Origin: Bolinopsis microptera
Taxonomy: Eukaryota; Ctenophora; Tentaculata; Lobata; Bolinopsidae
Length of the DNA: 64,000 bases
NCBI RefSeq assembly: GCF_026151205.1
Contig: NC_087084.1
Span: forward strand, 11,745,453 to 11,809,452
Direction of reading: 5' to 3'
Shown here: positions 53,430 to 64,000 of the stretch, one piece after another
How positions within the stretch are numbered: the first letter of the stretch is position 1
Layout of the letters: the number at the start of each line of letters is the position of its first letter
Program-made: the position numbers and the translations under genes
Notes under the pieces: model-generated
Databases searched by the model: none
The model's input: only the letters and a program-made list of their open reading frames with translations
Told to the model about the DNA's origin: nothing

Positions 53430-53880
53430 TCTCCACGAATTTGGTAACCATAGTAACAGTGTGTCACGTGTTAATTATGAGCCAATCATGGCAATCTGCG
53501 TGAAAACTGATATATCATCCGATATAACATAAGGTGAGCTCACAGTTCAGAGTTGATACATTCTTTAAATCCACATATTGCCGTGGGAACTATTAAAGTG
53601 TACTGTGTAGTGTGTAAGTGTGGATCAATAACACTGTTCAGTGTTCAGATTTCATGTCATCTGCTCACGAGATGTATCATCAGCGAGATGTATCATCAGG
53701 AGACGATACAGAAACTGAAAATATTTTAGAGAACTCCGGGCTATATTGCTACTGGTCAAATTAAATGTCACTTGTTAGCGGGCTATATCATAAGCGGGCT
53801 GTAGAGATATCGGGCCCTTTGACAGCGGGCTGGTGAGAGCCCGCTATGCGAAAAAGCGCACGCTGGTGGATATATCAATA
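53430..53880. mobile_element. Body of the cruciform-associated repeat, copy 2
   Basis: Its 3' part (from about 53698) is almost identical to 47905-48090, including AGCCCGCTATGCGAAAAAGC and GCACGCTGGTGGATATAT. The cruciform that should follow is missing; the text ends ATCAATATATCCG. Confidence 0.7.
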
Positions 53881-54304
53881 TATCCGTTTGTATTATAGTA
53901 CTGCTATTATAACTATATGTTATTACATCACACAAAATCGCACTAAAAGCTCCAATTTCACACACTTACACCGCCTGTCTGCTCAAGATTTATTTTGTTC
54001 TTTATACAGCAAAATATGTGTCAATGAAGGCAAAAGTCAAGAATTCGGGCGGAGTGTGGCCGCAGTCTCGCCACCCGGAGGTCTAGCGCGTACCATTGCA
54101 CCACCGTCCTGGGTAACTGATAAGAAAAACAGCACCTCATATTCCAGCACTCCTCTTACTAGCATTTCCGGGAGTGTGAGCTGCTGCTATACACGACATG
54201 TATCCCAAAATATACATGATCCAAGTTATACACTGTGTGAGAGTTATATCTTGCAAAACTCAATAAATGTTGAACTGCTTAGACTAATATTCTTTTTCCC
54301 CCTA

Positions 54305-54685
54305 GTTGCTGCTGTCATCGAAAATGAGAAAAGAGACAAGAACAGTGCCAACAACTCAACGAAAGAATCAACATCTGCAGGGAGGAACTCATCTATATCC
54401 GGAAGGAGGCCCCTGCGACCGCGCTCTGCTATTAACAATAGCAACTCGTCGTCAAATGGTGATGGAGGAGACGATGAAGACGAGGGATTTAGACGGGAGA
54501 AGCTGAAAACGCGGTGCGAAAACGATGCAGTAGCCCCTTGCCGTACTTCAACCGAATTAACGAAGGAAGGAATCGATGAAAATGATGACAGTTTAAAAGT
54601 AGATTTGACAAACGACCTACACGATAAAAGAGATCAGTGGACTCCTTTACCACTACCTGTTAATTCTACCTATATCAACCAATAG
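54305..54685 (+). CDS. Possible terminal exon, low-complexity acidic/Ser/Asn protein
   Basis: TTCTTTTTCCCCCTAG is a good acceptor before 54305. The open frame then reads Asn/Ser-rich (NSTKESTSAGRNSS), acidic (GDGGDDEDEGFRRE) and charged text to a stop at 54685. No homologue is recognised and no upstream exon could be fixed. The open frame extends upstream to 53846 through repeat DNA, which is probably chance. Confidence 0.3.
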   Translation, partial: VAAVIENEKRDKNSANNSTKESTSAGRNSSISGRRPLRPRSAINNSNSSSNGDGGDDEDEGFRREKLKTRCENDAVAPCRTSTELTKEGIDENDDSLKVDLTNDLHDKRDQWTPLPLPVNSTYINQ

Positions 54686-55263
54686 TAGAGGCTCTTACGG
54701 GCAAATAAGGCACTCTTCTGATGGAGCCCCTAGGCTCCTGGGATGATTGTTTTATGGACTAGTAATTAGTGCCGCATCGATAGCCGATCTCAGATGCCAC
54801 TATGGAGGCTGTATGGCCATGTGCTGACGGTTATTTGCTTTTTCCCGCGCACCTTGCTAAATCACAAAGTTAACGCTCGAATTTGATTTCAAAATATTCA
54901 CACAACTTCTAGATACCTACTTGACACTATTACCTAGCCAGATTTACCTCTGTTGCTTATCTCTTGGTGTTATGACCATTCAAAGTTTCAGATTATCACG
55001 TGACACATTATGTCACAGTAAATGCGCGCAAGAAAAACTTTCACACATATTTTTGATTCGGCGCAAGCGCGTTCCGCACAATTACTACAAAAAGGATCAG
55101 GAATTTTCCGACGAGTTACACTACGTCATTTAATAGACATTTATTATTATGTGTGATACGAATGGTAACGAAACTTGTATCATAAGAAACAATGATTTAA
55201 AAAACAAGCTGCTATGATAAATGTTGCTATAAATCAGTAAGAACTACCTCGATGTAAGCATAT

Positions 55264-55372
55264 TAGGGGTCGTTCACATAATACGGAATCACCGAGAGGG
55301 GGGGGGGGGGGGGGGGGGGGGGTTAAATTAAACGTTGTTCAGGACGTGATTACGTAATATGTCAACGATCCT
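55264..55372. mobile_element. Short hAT-type MITE with a poly-G core
   Basis: TAGGGGTCGTTCACATAATA at the left is inverted as TACGTAATATGTCAACGATC at the right, around 26 G. The same family as the remnant at 120-566. Confidence 0.6.
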
Positions 55373-57019
55373 GTAAGAACATTACATTGGCTGTTACATT
55401 CCATACATTGAGTTTTACGGGGCTAAATTTGAACTTTAACAAGTTCTCTGTTTTAGTGTTCTGCTCTGGTGTTAGTTGGCATAACAAATACACCATTCGC
55501 AGCTTTAAATGTGACTGATCAGTGACGGGGAAGATGTAATTGTAAAATAGCATTTAGTCCGCTGCATTTCCCTAACACCCAATTTGGATCTTATGTCATG
55601 GTCAGTGTAATGAATTCCAACGAATCTTTAGACTAATACCCACCAGGTTCTGAAAATAGCACTTTCAACTGCTTTTAAAATAAGCTATTTCTAATTTTCG
55701 ATCTGAAGCTGTACGTAACTGACCGTAACTTCGTCGATTAGGCGAGGTTTTACAAGATAAAAAACTTTCATATGCCCCGTTTTAAACATCAAACTGTATT
55801 TTAATGTAATCAACGCCACAATGTAATAAAAACTATTTGTTTGATCAAAACTAAAATGTCATAGCTGAAATCGATGGATCAGTTTGATAAAAGTTGAAAC
55901 TAGTATAACGTGCTTCAAACCCCGGGTTGACATTTGGCCGTAAATCTTTGTTTGACATCTAGAGTTCTAAAGCTTACACACAAGAATTCTAGCAAACGTA
56001 ATGTATTAAGAGAATACAACGTTAAAGAATTAAATTACAAAGAATACAAAAGTAATTTCCACAATCATTGATATAAACAAGATGGATGTTGACGTCTTAT
56101 TTCGCTGAAGGTACTTTTGTAGAGTATAGCTGTGAAGTAGGCTCAATTCTTATATCTTTCCCTAGACCGTCCTCCAATCTGAAGTTATACAATTGTTATG
56201 CAATCTGAATTCTGAAGTTGTAGCAATTCGACTCCTAAACACCTTTCCTTTCTGTCAATATTTGAACAGCAGGATAATTCTGTGATTGATAATAGTATGA
56301 AACCCTCAGGATTGTAACCACAAGTCTAGATTTATGAAAAGAATTTAGACTTGTGGTTACAATTCTGAGTCTCTATCTGTCCTCTGAAGCATGTCGGTAC
56401 CACGTGCCCCCACAAATTATGTTTTAAAGACCCGAGGGCCACCCTTAAGGGCTTTGGAATCGGTTTATTGAATACAATATGATATACAAATAAACTGCAA
56501 TCGTAAAATTTATGTCGATACTAACTGAAATAATATAATCTGTAGTTAAAATAATAATACTGTCACCTAATTAAGATATATGATATAATTTATAAATAAT
56601 AAAATAAATATCTCTTTTATTTCCACACTAATTCTAACATCAAGCTTTAAATTTTAATTCACACACAAAAACTTTAAATTTTATCAGATTACAAATGTCC
56701 TAATATATGCGTCTCTTATCTTTAGCTAAGAAGTTAGGGGTGCAGCCGTTGTACTTCAATTAAAATAATTGATCACGCCGGATCACGATTTTATTTTATC
56801 AAAATCAGCTAGCCGTTTAGAATTGATTGCTGAGCTCTGTGCAGGCTGTACGTGGTACTGTGAAGTGGATGTGTGTCTGAAGTGAGCAGTGACAATCCTT
56901 GCGAGTGGTTGTTATTATGATGCGCAGAGATCAAGTTGATGGTCAAGAAAGCTAGAAGCACACTGTCATGGGTGTTTAGTGTCTTCAAACTCGTGATAGG
57001 ACCGTAATGACTACCCTAT
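55373..57019. other. Intergenic, no gene; one hairpin
   Basis: A strong stem-loop lies at 56309-56367 (ATTGTAACCACAAGTCTA against its inverse). The rest is AT-rich with no supported frame. Confidence 0.55.
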
Positions 57020-57601
57020 ATATAAGTCTTTGGTCAGAAGCCTACTAGAGTACTGTTGTCCGCTGTGGGACCCTGTTAAGGTGACTGAGATCCAGCTTTT
57101 GGAGGGGGTCCAGCGAACATTCACCGATCGTATATAAATATGTTCATTATATGCAAGCCTCTTGATTTATAATGCGGCCTGGAAAATATGAACTACTGGG
57201 AGAGGCTTTCACATCTAAAGCTAATGTCACTGCAGCGCAGAAGGGAACGGTACACTATTCTGATGATGTGGAAGATCCTTCACAATGTTGTCCCCAATTG
57301 CAGCAATATAAGGTTCACAAAAACATCCAGACATGGTACCCGAGCAATCATCCCTTCCCTGTCTAGGTCGAGTTCCTCGAGCAACCAGACACTCTATGAC
57401 AGCTCATTTGCTGTAAGAGGACCAAAACTGTGGAACAAAGTGCCTGATAATATTAAAGCTGAAGCTACGTTTGAGTCGTTTAAAGTTAGTTTGTCCAAGT
57501 TTATTGCTTTGATACCGGACAACCCTCCGACTTCCGGTTATAGCTGCAGCTGGTCTAATTCCCTGGTAGACTACTTGCCATCGAGGTGGTCAGAAATCTG
57601 A
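57020..57601 (+). pseudogene. CR1-like LINE ORF2 C-terminal fragment
   Basis: It begins RSLLEYCCPLWDPVKV and EIQLLEGVQRTFT, then a frameshift. Frame 57188-57601 gives YWERLSHLKLMSLQRRRERY, LWNKVP, FESFKVSLSKFIALIPDNPP and a stop. The phrases EYC-P-W-P, LE-VQR-FT, L-SLQRRRER and F-PD-P are classic for the end of the reverse transcriptase and C-terminal domain of CR1/L2-type LINEs. 5'-truncated and frameshifted. Confidence 0.8.
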
Positions 57602-58668
57602 TGACCCTTCCTGCTACGAGGATAAACACAACCAAAGTAACAAAAGTTAGTATGATATGTGATTGTGCGTGTTGTGCTGATAAGGCTTTGATTGAGCGAT
57701 GTTACAGTTTTTGAAAATAAACATATTACATGTGCACATAAAAACATTTGATAAACATTAGCACACTACAGTAATGTGTACCTTTTTTCGCTCTTGTGAG
57801 TGGGTGCATCATATTTCATTTTTGGAAGTCTCCTAAGTGAGAGTCTCCTACAATCAAATATTAGCATATCGCATTAGGCACCGGATGATATCAGAGTTGA
57901 AGTATTAAATCAGATTTCAGAGCGTACAGATTACAGGGTGTTCAAAAATATTGCAAGGATGTACTTTTGAATAACTCTTTTTCCACTAGGATTGCAGACT
58001 AGGATCAGCTACTACAAAAGTAAACTGCAGTTAAGACAAATGACTTGATTTTGTGAAAAGTTATTGGTAGTTCTAAGGTTTAATGGCTAATTTTGAGTTA
58101 TATTTTTCTCGAAGAAATATGGGCAATTTATTCCTTTGTCCTATAATATGGCACACCAAACCATAACGTTTTCCTTGGAATTTACTTTGGAAAAACCTGC
58201 ATGCGCAGTGAGCTAGTAAATTGACGATGATTGAAGTCAAAATTGTGAAACAGTACCAAGGATTAATTAAGTAAATCACCCAAATTTGCCTCGGTAGCTA
58301 GGGCACTGATTGTGGTTACTATGGGGCCATGGCAACGTGTTATCGAGTTACAAGACCTTGATTTTAGAATTAAATCCCACCAAACTTGCATAATATCGAA
58401 GATCCCCTGTACTTTAAAGTAATGCTTACGACGTTTGTGAAATCATTCTTAATGGTGAATAATGGAATTATCAAATAAATGAAATGGAAAATGGTCTCAA
58501 AAAGTCGAAAAATGTGACTAAAATTGTTGTAGACTAAAAATTTGCAAAATTTGTGACTTAAATTATGGTAACCAAATTTATTGTGAACCAAATTTATTGG
58601 CCCTAAGGTAATAAGAGCAGAAGGCTCAGTCTGCTCAATAATAAAAAATACTGACAATAAATAAATCG
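57602..58668. other. Intergenic, no gene seen
   Basis: LINE 3' UTR-like text for the first 200 bp, then AT-rich DNA with only short frames. Confidence 0.5.
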
Positions 58669-58912
58669 AGATGTGCCCGAGATGTGCCCAGGTTCTTTTC
58701 CCAAGGTTTCCCAATTACCATGCCCGAATTTTGCCCGAGATGTGCCCGAGATGTGCTCGAGGTGTGCCCGAGGTGTGCCCCAGGTGGTTCTGCCCGAGGT
58801 GTGCCCGAGGTGTGCTTTGTGCCCGAGGTGTGCCCCAGGTGTGCCCGAGTTTGTGCCCCAGGTGTGCCCGAGGTGTGCCCCAGATGTGCATCGGCAGATT
58901 ACCGAGTTACCA
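58669..58912. mobile_element. GTGCCCGAGGT minisatellite element, locus 5
   Basis: Single-orientation 11-bp units include the phrase CCCAAGGTTTCCCAATTACC and the terminal GCATCGGCAGATTACCGAGT. The left end joins unique DNA at ATCGAGATGTGCCCGAG without a terminal repeat. Confidence 0.85.
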
Positions 58913-59809
58913 ATCATTGCTTCAAAGTTGGTTGTAATTGTGGAAAGCTTGAAGGTACACAATTAAGAACAACTAATTTTTACTAACCAGGTTACACTGT
59001 TACAGGTAAGACTGTCAGTTTGTTGCAGAGGTACCTGGTACATTAATCAGCCACAGTCATAGTACATGAACTAAAGCATCTGGCTCTGGTGTTCATCGCA
59101 CTTGTCCACCGACCACTGTAGATTATAGCCCCGCTTCAAATCATCTCCTAAACAGTTTAAAGCTAAAGCAGTTTAAACGAAGAGTAGCGCAATATATTTT
59201 TATCAAGAATAGACCACATTAAAATCAATAAAATCTTGGGCTGCAACTTCAAATTGCCACCTCAATCAAAATGAGCACTTGATTCCTACGTGGATAAGAA
59301 CAATATCCTTTGAGGAGCTATAAAATAATGACATTATACATCTTACAATATCATACATTTAAAACACTGCGTGGGGAAGTTAAACATAACTTTCGAGATA
59401 CAAATCGAAAAGTTCAAACATCCAGACAAGATATATTACTTACTATTAAGTATCTGTGCTCCCAAAAATCTTAACAACCCTCTAACACCAGGCTAGTAGC
59501 CAGCTGTTACGGTAATAGCCCAGCCCTCTAACACCCCTCTAATAGCCAAAACACCACCAGTAGTTATCAGGTATAATCCACGATTCTGCCTTCACTGATT
59601 ATCAGCCAGTGTCCACAATTATTTAATAAAGGATAACACTACACAGTGTAACTGTATATATATGATATTGATATTATATTTATGATAAATACAATGTATA
59701 AATACATTGTTTAAATTTAAACATAAAATCGAGGGTTTAGCTGACACCTACATTTCCCTGGTATCACAAGCCACAATTATTTTTTTACATCACACCAGTT
59801 ATCCCCAAT

Positions 59810-60110
59810 CGATGAAGATCATTTTCCAGATGTCTTGAAAAACTACAGACCAGTGTCAAACCTTGGGAAAACTAATTAAAAGAGAAGGCTACAGGAGCAA
59901 TGAGCATGTAATGATAACCTCAATTGTCCTGGACAATATGCTTACAAAAGAGATCATATTTCACTTGTTATTAAGATAGTGTTAATCATATCTTCATAGC
60001 AGCTGATGAAAATATGAACATATTTATGTTCTTCAGATTAAGTCAAAACCTTCGTCAACCAACCGAGAAATTGTTTCTTGAGGACAAAGAACTGGATGTT
60101 TAAATAGGTA
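59810..60110 (+). pseudogene. LINE reverse-transcriptase scrap
   Basis: Frames with stops read FPDVLKNYRPVSNLGK, NCPGQYAYKRDH and then degenerate text. NYRPVSNL-x-K is reverse-transcriptase motif text for CR1/Jockey-type LINEs. Multiple stops and frameshifts. Confidence 0.55.
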
Positions 60111-60111
60111 C

Positions 60112-60668
60112 CGCGACAATTGACCCCCCCCCCCCTCCCGACAATTGACCCCCTGACAATTGACTTCCCGACAATTGACCCCCTATGTAGTTACAATGGG
60201 GTCAATTGTCTCGAAATCTAGGGTTTAGTACGACAATTGACCCCCAACAATTGACCCCCCAACAATTGACCGCCCGACAATTCACCCCCCGACAAGTGAC
60301 CCCCTGACAATTGACCCCCATGTAATTACACTGGGATCAATTGATCGTGTCAGGGTCAGGGTCAGGGTCAGGGTCAGGGTCAGGGTCAGGGTCAGGGTCA
60401 GGGTCAAGGTCAGGGTCAGGGTCAGGGTCAGGGTCAGGGTCAGGGTCAGGGTCAGGGTCAGGGTCAGGGTCAGGGTCAGGGTCAGGGTCAGGGTCAGGGT
60501 CAGGGTCAGGGTCAGGGTCAGGGTCAGGGTCAGGGTCAGGGTCAGGGTCAAGGTCAGGGTTAGGATAAGGGTTAGGGTTAATTGTATTAAATTATATTGT
60601 CGGGGGGCCAATTGTCGGGGGTCAATTGTCGGGGGGATAATTGTTGGTGGGGGGGGGTCAATTGTCGT
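60112..60668. mobile_element. Foldback-like GACAATTGACCCCC element with (GGGTCA)n core
   Basis: The left end has about eight CGACAATTGACCCCC-type units to about 60330, and the right end has inverse GGTCAATTGTCGG units to 60668. The core is (CAGGGT)n over 60347-60575, with a few GGGTTA units next to AATTGTATTAAATTATATT, a phrase shared with 42500-42520. Confidence 0.8.
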
Positions 60669-60877
60669 TAAAGTCTTTCGGTCTAATATAGTACTGCTCA
60701 ATGGGATGGTGTGGAAATCGCTCATAAAACATTAGTAATGTTTGTGCCTACTATTAAAAGCCAGGGAGTGTTTTAGACGAGATTTGTAGTGAAATCAACA
60801 AGAAAATGTGCGAGGAAATTTAATCTTGCAATTTAATAAACAAGAGATCAGTAACGAAAGAGAAACCATGCGAATGG

Positions 60878-63709
60878 TTGGAAACTGTCTGTTGTATATT
60901 GGACCAGTTCAGTATCACCTGGCTATGGAAGGCGATACCTCTTGCAGAAGAAATTGACAAGTTGAAAAGTGAGAAGATTTCAGATCAGAGTATTATCATC
61001 GATCTTCAGAATAAGGCTATTGAAAAAAGCAACAAACAGCTCAAATCAATGCAGAATACCGTGCAAACGGAGATGAAAAGCTACTTTTCAGTCGTTAGAA
61101 AAAGCATCAATGCTGCTTGCGCCCCGAAGAAGATCCACGCTGCAATTAAAAAAGTAGAAAACCAGATTGAGTGAAGCAAGAACGCAATCATTTATGGTCT
61201 ATCAGAATCAGAGAACGAGCAACTGCTGAGTAAAGTTGAGGAGGTTCTGAATGAAATTAGTGAGAAGCCTTTAGTCAGGGACTGCTGCTGTATTGGAGCT
61301 CCGAAAGAAAATGTATCCAGACCAGTTAAGTTCACATTGAGCAGTTCTGACCATGCAACACCAGTGATCAGAAACACCAGTACACTACGCTCAAAGGAGG
61401 GGAACAGCTCAGTTTACATCTGCCCTGATAGGACTGCCACGGAACGAAAAGCTTATAGGGGGGGGTGACATGTCTCCAATGTCTCCAATGTCTTTTGTCT
61501 TTTTTGAAAAGATAGGGTGCAGAGACATGTCCTGGAGACATTGGAGACATTGGAGACACCGCTTTTGGAGACATTGGAGACATTGGAGACAATGGAGACA
61601 CTGAAGACATTGGAGACAAAGCTTTTGGAGACATTGGAGACATTGGAGACACTGGAGACGTAGATGTATGGTTGGAGAAGGAGGAGGATCTAGGATGAGG
61701 ATGACCCAGGAGGAGGACTCAGAAGGAGAAGGAGGAGGATGAGGACTCAGGAGGAGGACTCAGGAAGAGGACTGAGGAGGACTGAGAAGGAGGAGGACTG
61801 AGGAGGATGGCTGAGGAGGATGGCTGAGGAGGATGGCTGTGGAGGATGGCTGAGGAGGATGGCTGAGGAGGATGACTGAGGAGGAGGACCTAGGAGGAGG
61901 ACCCAGAAGGAGGAGGACCCAGGAGGAGGACTCAGGAGGTGGAGGAGGAGGACTCAGGAGGAGGACTCAGGAAGAGGACTGAGGGGGACAGAGAAGGAGG
62001 AGGACTGAAGAGTACTGAGGAGGATGGCTGAGGAGGATGACTGAGGAGGATGACTGAGAGGGAGGAGGAGGAGGAGGAGGAGGAGGACTGAGGAGGAGGA
62101 GGAGGAGGAGAAGGAGGAGGACCTAGGAGGAGGAGGACTCAGGAAGAGGAGGAGGACTCAGGAGGAGGACTCAGGAAGAAAAAATTCAAAATTAAAAGAT
62201 TTTTGGGTGCTTTAAACTAACAAAACCTTACCAGGGGACCTCAGACTATCATGTTCATAAATATAATAGAGATTCGGCGGAATGACAGTGGACAGGCTGA
62301 GCGCGGCCAAGTAAACAAAACCAATCATGAAACAATTTGAAATTGTTTGTTGTATAAAATTTATTAAGTATCATTTTTGAAAATGGCTCATAGAACATGC
62401 TAAACCAGAAATCAATGTAGTTTATTTGATAAAATATTTGCAACATAAAATATCAAATATAATTTTGAGCATTTAATCATTAATAGTGAACATTGTGCTA
62501 TTTATAAATCTTACCACAATCAGTCAATCTATGATATAGATAATAGAAGGACGCCGCGCAACGGATCACACATACCAAAATATTTACTAAATGTTTTTCT
62601 TTAACCGGCATCTTGGTAGTTGGTCACCTAAATTCTGAGGATACCATTCACATAACGCACATCATATTCGAATATTACTGAATAGCGTGATTCACCATGA
62701 TCATGAAGCGAATTTTACTTCTTACAATTTATCATCTTATGTTGGGTGTGGATTTCCCCCAAGCCACACAGTCTGATTGCAATATTTCCAGATGGCTGAG
62801 GAGGATGGCTGAGGAGGATGGCTGAGGAGGATGGCTGAGGAGGATGACTGAGGAGGATGACTGAGAGGGAGGAGGAGGAGGAGGAGGAGGAGGAGGACTG
62901 AGGAGGAGGAGGAGGAGGAGAAGGAGGAGGACCTAGGAGGAGGAGGACTCAGGAAGAGGAGGAGGACTCAGGAGGAGGACTCAGGAAGAGGACTCAGGAG
63001 AAGGACTGAGAAGGAGGAGGACTGAGGAGAACTGAGGAGGAGGAGGAGGAGGACTGAATAGGAGGAGGGGGACTGGGGGAGGACTGAGGAGGAGGGGGAC
63101 TTGGGGAGGACTGAGGAGGAGGAGGAGGGCTGACGAGAAGGATGAGGAGGAGGACTGAGGAGGAGGACTGATGATTGAGGAGGAAGAGGAGGAGTATGAA
63201 GAGGAGGAGGAGGACCCAGGAGGAGGAGGACCCAGGAGGAGGACCCAGAAGGAGGACTCAGGACGAGGAGGAGAACGACTGAGGAGTACTGAGGAGGAGG
63301 AGGAGGAGGAGGAGGAGGATCCAAAAGCTGTGTCTTCAATGTCTCCAATGCCCCTAATATCCATTTTATGTCCCTAATGTCCCCAATGTCTCCAATGTCT
63401 CCAATGTCCCAAATGTCCCCAATGTCTCCAATGTCTCCAAAAGCTGTGTCTCTAATGTCCCCAATGTCTCCAATGTCTCCAATGTCTCCAAAAGCTGTGT
63501 CTCCAATGTCTCCAATGTCTCCAATGTCTCCAATGTCTCCAATGTCTTCGTCTTTTCGAAAAGGTAAGGTGCGGGAGACATTGGAGACATGTCACCCCCC
63601 CCCCCCCCCCCCCCCCTTATAAAAAGCTTGTAGAAGAACTGAGACTAAAACGAACTACAGAGCCTGACAAGTTTCATAGTATTAGGAACAATAAGATAGT
63701 CAGCTTGTA
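60878..63709 (+). pseudogene. LINE ORF1-like gene interrupted by a foldback-like element
   Basis: The first part (60878-61174) is a coiled-coil-like charged frame (EEIDKLKSEKISDQSIIIDL) ending at TGA. The frame then goes on as NAIIYGLSESENEQ, RPVKFTLSSSDHA and YICPDRTATERKAY. After the 61458-63616 insert it resumes KLVEELRLKRTTEPDKF and ends near 63709. Coiled coil plus N-x-I-x-GL plus RP-KF is the layout of CR1/L2-type ORF1 proteins. The in-frame TGA makes this a pseudogene. ORF2 is missing before the 3' tail. Confidence 0.6.
61458..63616. mobile_element. Foldback-like element with GTCTCCAAT ends and GGA-rich core, TTATA TSD
   Basis: The left end is GGGGGGGGTGACATGTCTCC, then tandem GGAGACATT units (to about 61660). 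The right end has ATGTCTCCA units (63380-63550) and ends GGAGACATGTCACCCC plus a C run. The flanks repeat TTATA (61453-61457, 63617-63621). The core is about 1.7 kb of GGAGGA/GACTCAGGA purine repeat around a unique stretch (62200-62790). No gene is seen. Confidence 0.8.
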
Positions 63710-63869
63710 GAGGGTATAACTAGAGGCGAGACTGGCTAAAATTATTATTCCTACTTATCTAAATTAAAACATTATTGTTGATTTTGATCTTGAAGGGACC
63801 ATAATTTTTGAGGCCATTACTTGCCGATGATGTCAATGTTTATTTCAGGATTACCACTTTTGGAACTCA

Positions 63870-63923
63870 ATAAATGTATCCTTGTAGCCTTGTATCCTTG
63901 TATCCTTGTATCCTTGTATCCTA
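63870..63923 (+). repeat. (TTGTATCC)n LINE 3' tail
   Basis: AACTCAATAAATGTATCC is followed by five TTGTATCC-type units. The same AACTCAATAAA plus TTGTATCC ending is found, inverted, at 48159-48215. The remaining window to 64000 shows no feature. Confidence 0.75.
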
Positions 63924-64000
63924 TCAGGTCCAGTTACTACAAAATGCCGTAGCCAAAGCTGTTGATGGGCAATATAAACATTACCATCTTGAGGATGAAC

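Noticed and set aside
60282-60725. Long LTLTLT frame and its GSGSGS antisense
   Set aside because: Translation of the (GGGTCA)n core of a foldback-like element.
62968-63377. Ser/Pro-rich and Glu-rich frames in the GGA tract
   Set aside because: Low-complexity purine repeat inside a mobile element.

Overview
This is a AT-rich, intron-containing, heavily transposon-loaded animal nuclear window. Short exons carry GT/AG borders and phase-1 extracellular domains. A C2H2 zinc-finger gene is present, as are remnants of CR1-like LINE, pogo, hAT, Merlin and Polinton/Maverick elements and interstitial TTAGGG-like repeats. These suggest an early-branching metazoan such as a cnidarian, but nothing fixes the species. 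No prokaryotic features (operons, Shine-Dalgarno sites, CRISPR) are present.

Three host genes stand out. (1) A minus-strand gene of at least 13 exons runs from 8576 off the left edge; it loosely resembles the DUF6589-type family. (2) A minus-strand secreted modular gene spans 32328 to 16997. I could join it in frame across 18 exons: signal peptide, a unique N-terminal cysteine-rich domain, ten tandem copies of one 165-nt GCC2/GCC3-like exon, five LDL-receptor class A modules, a basic linker, about 35 DPEPVVPV octapeptides and a C-terminal cysteine domain (about 1491 residues). (3) A plus-strand single-exon gene at 45097-46866 encodes 12 C2H2 fingers behind a triplicated segment rich in SUMOylation-type motifs.

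Almost everything else is mobile DNA, often nested. The best find is a 3633-bp mini-Polinton (26237-29869). It has two 978-bp terminal inverted repeats with 5'-AG ends, a 6-bp target duplication ACGACA, and a spliced gene fragment like the region N-terminal to Polinton polymerase. It sits inside a decayed pogo-like element, inside an intron of gene 2. Other notable elements are foldback-like families whose terminal repeats are built from short tandem units (GTGCCCGAGGT at five loci; GACAATTGACCCCC at two; GTCTCCAAT at one). Several inverted-repeat elements end in long G/C homopolymers. There are also LINE copies with a (TTGTATCC)n 3' tail and a three-hairpin cruciform cassette.

Layout: 1-8576 gene 1 with intronic MITEs and minisatellites; 8577-16996 repeats (foldback-like element, hAT) and transporter pseudogene pieces; 16997-32328 gene 2 with its exon array and nested transposons; 32329-45000 repeats (minisatellite elements, LINE relic, Merlin relic, 4.4-kb TTAA-flanked inverted repeat); 45097-46866 zinc-finger gene; 47300-54700 cruciform cassettes, LINE and a Tc1/pogo-like element; 54700-64000 MITEs, LINE relics and two foldback-like elements.
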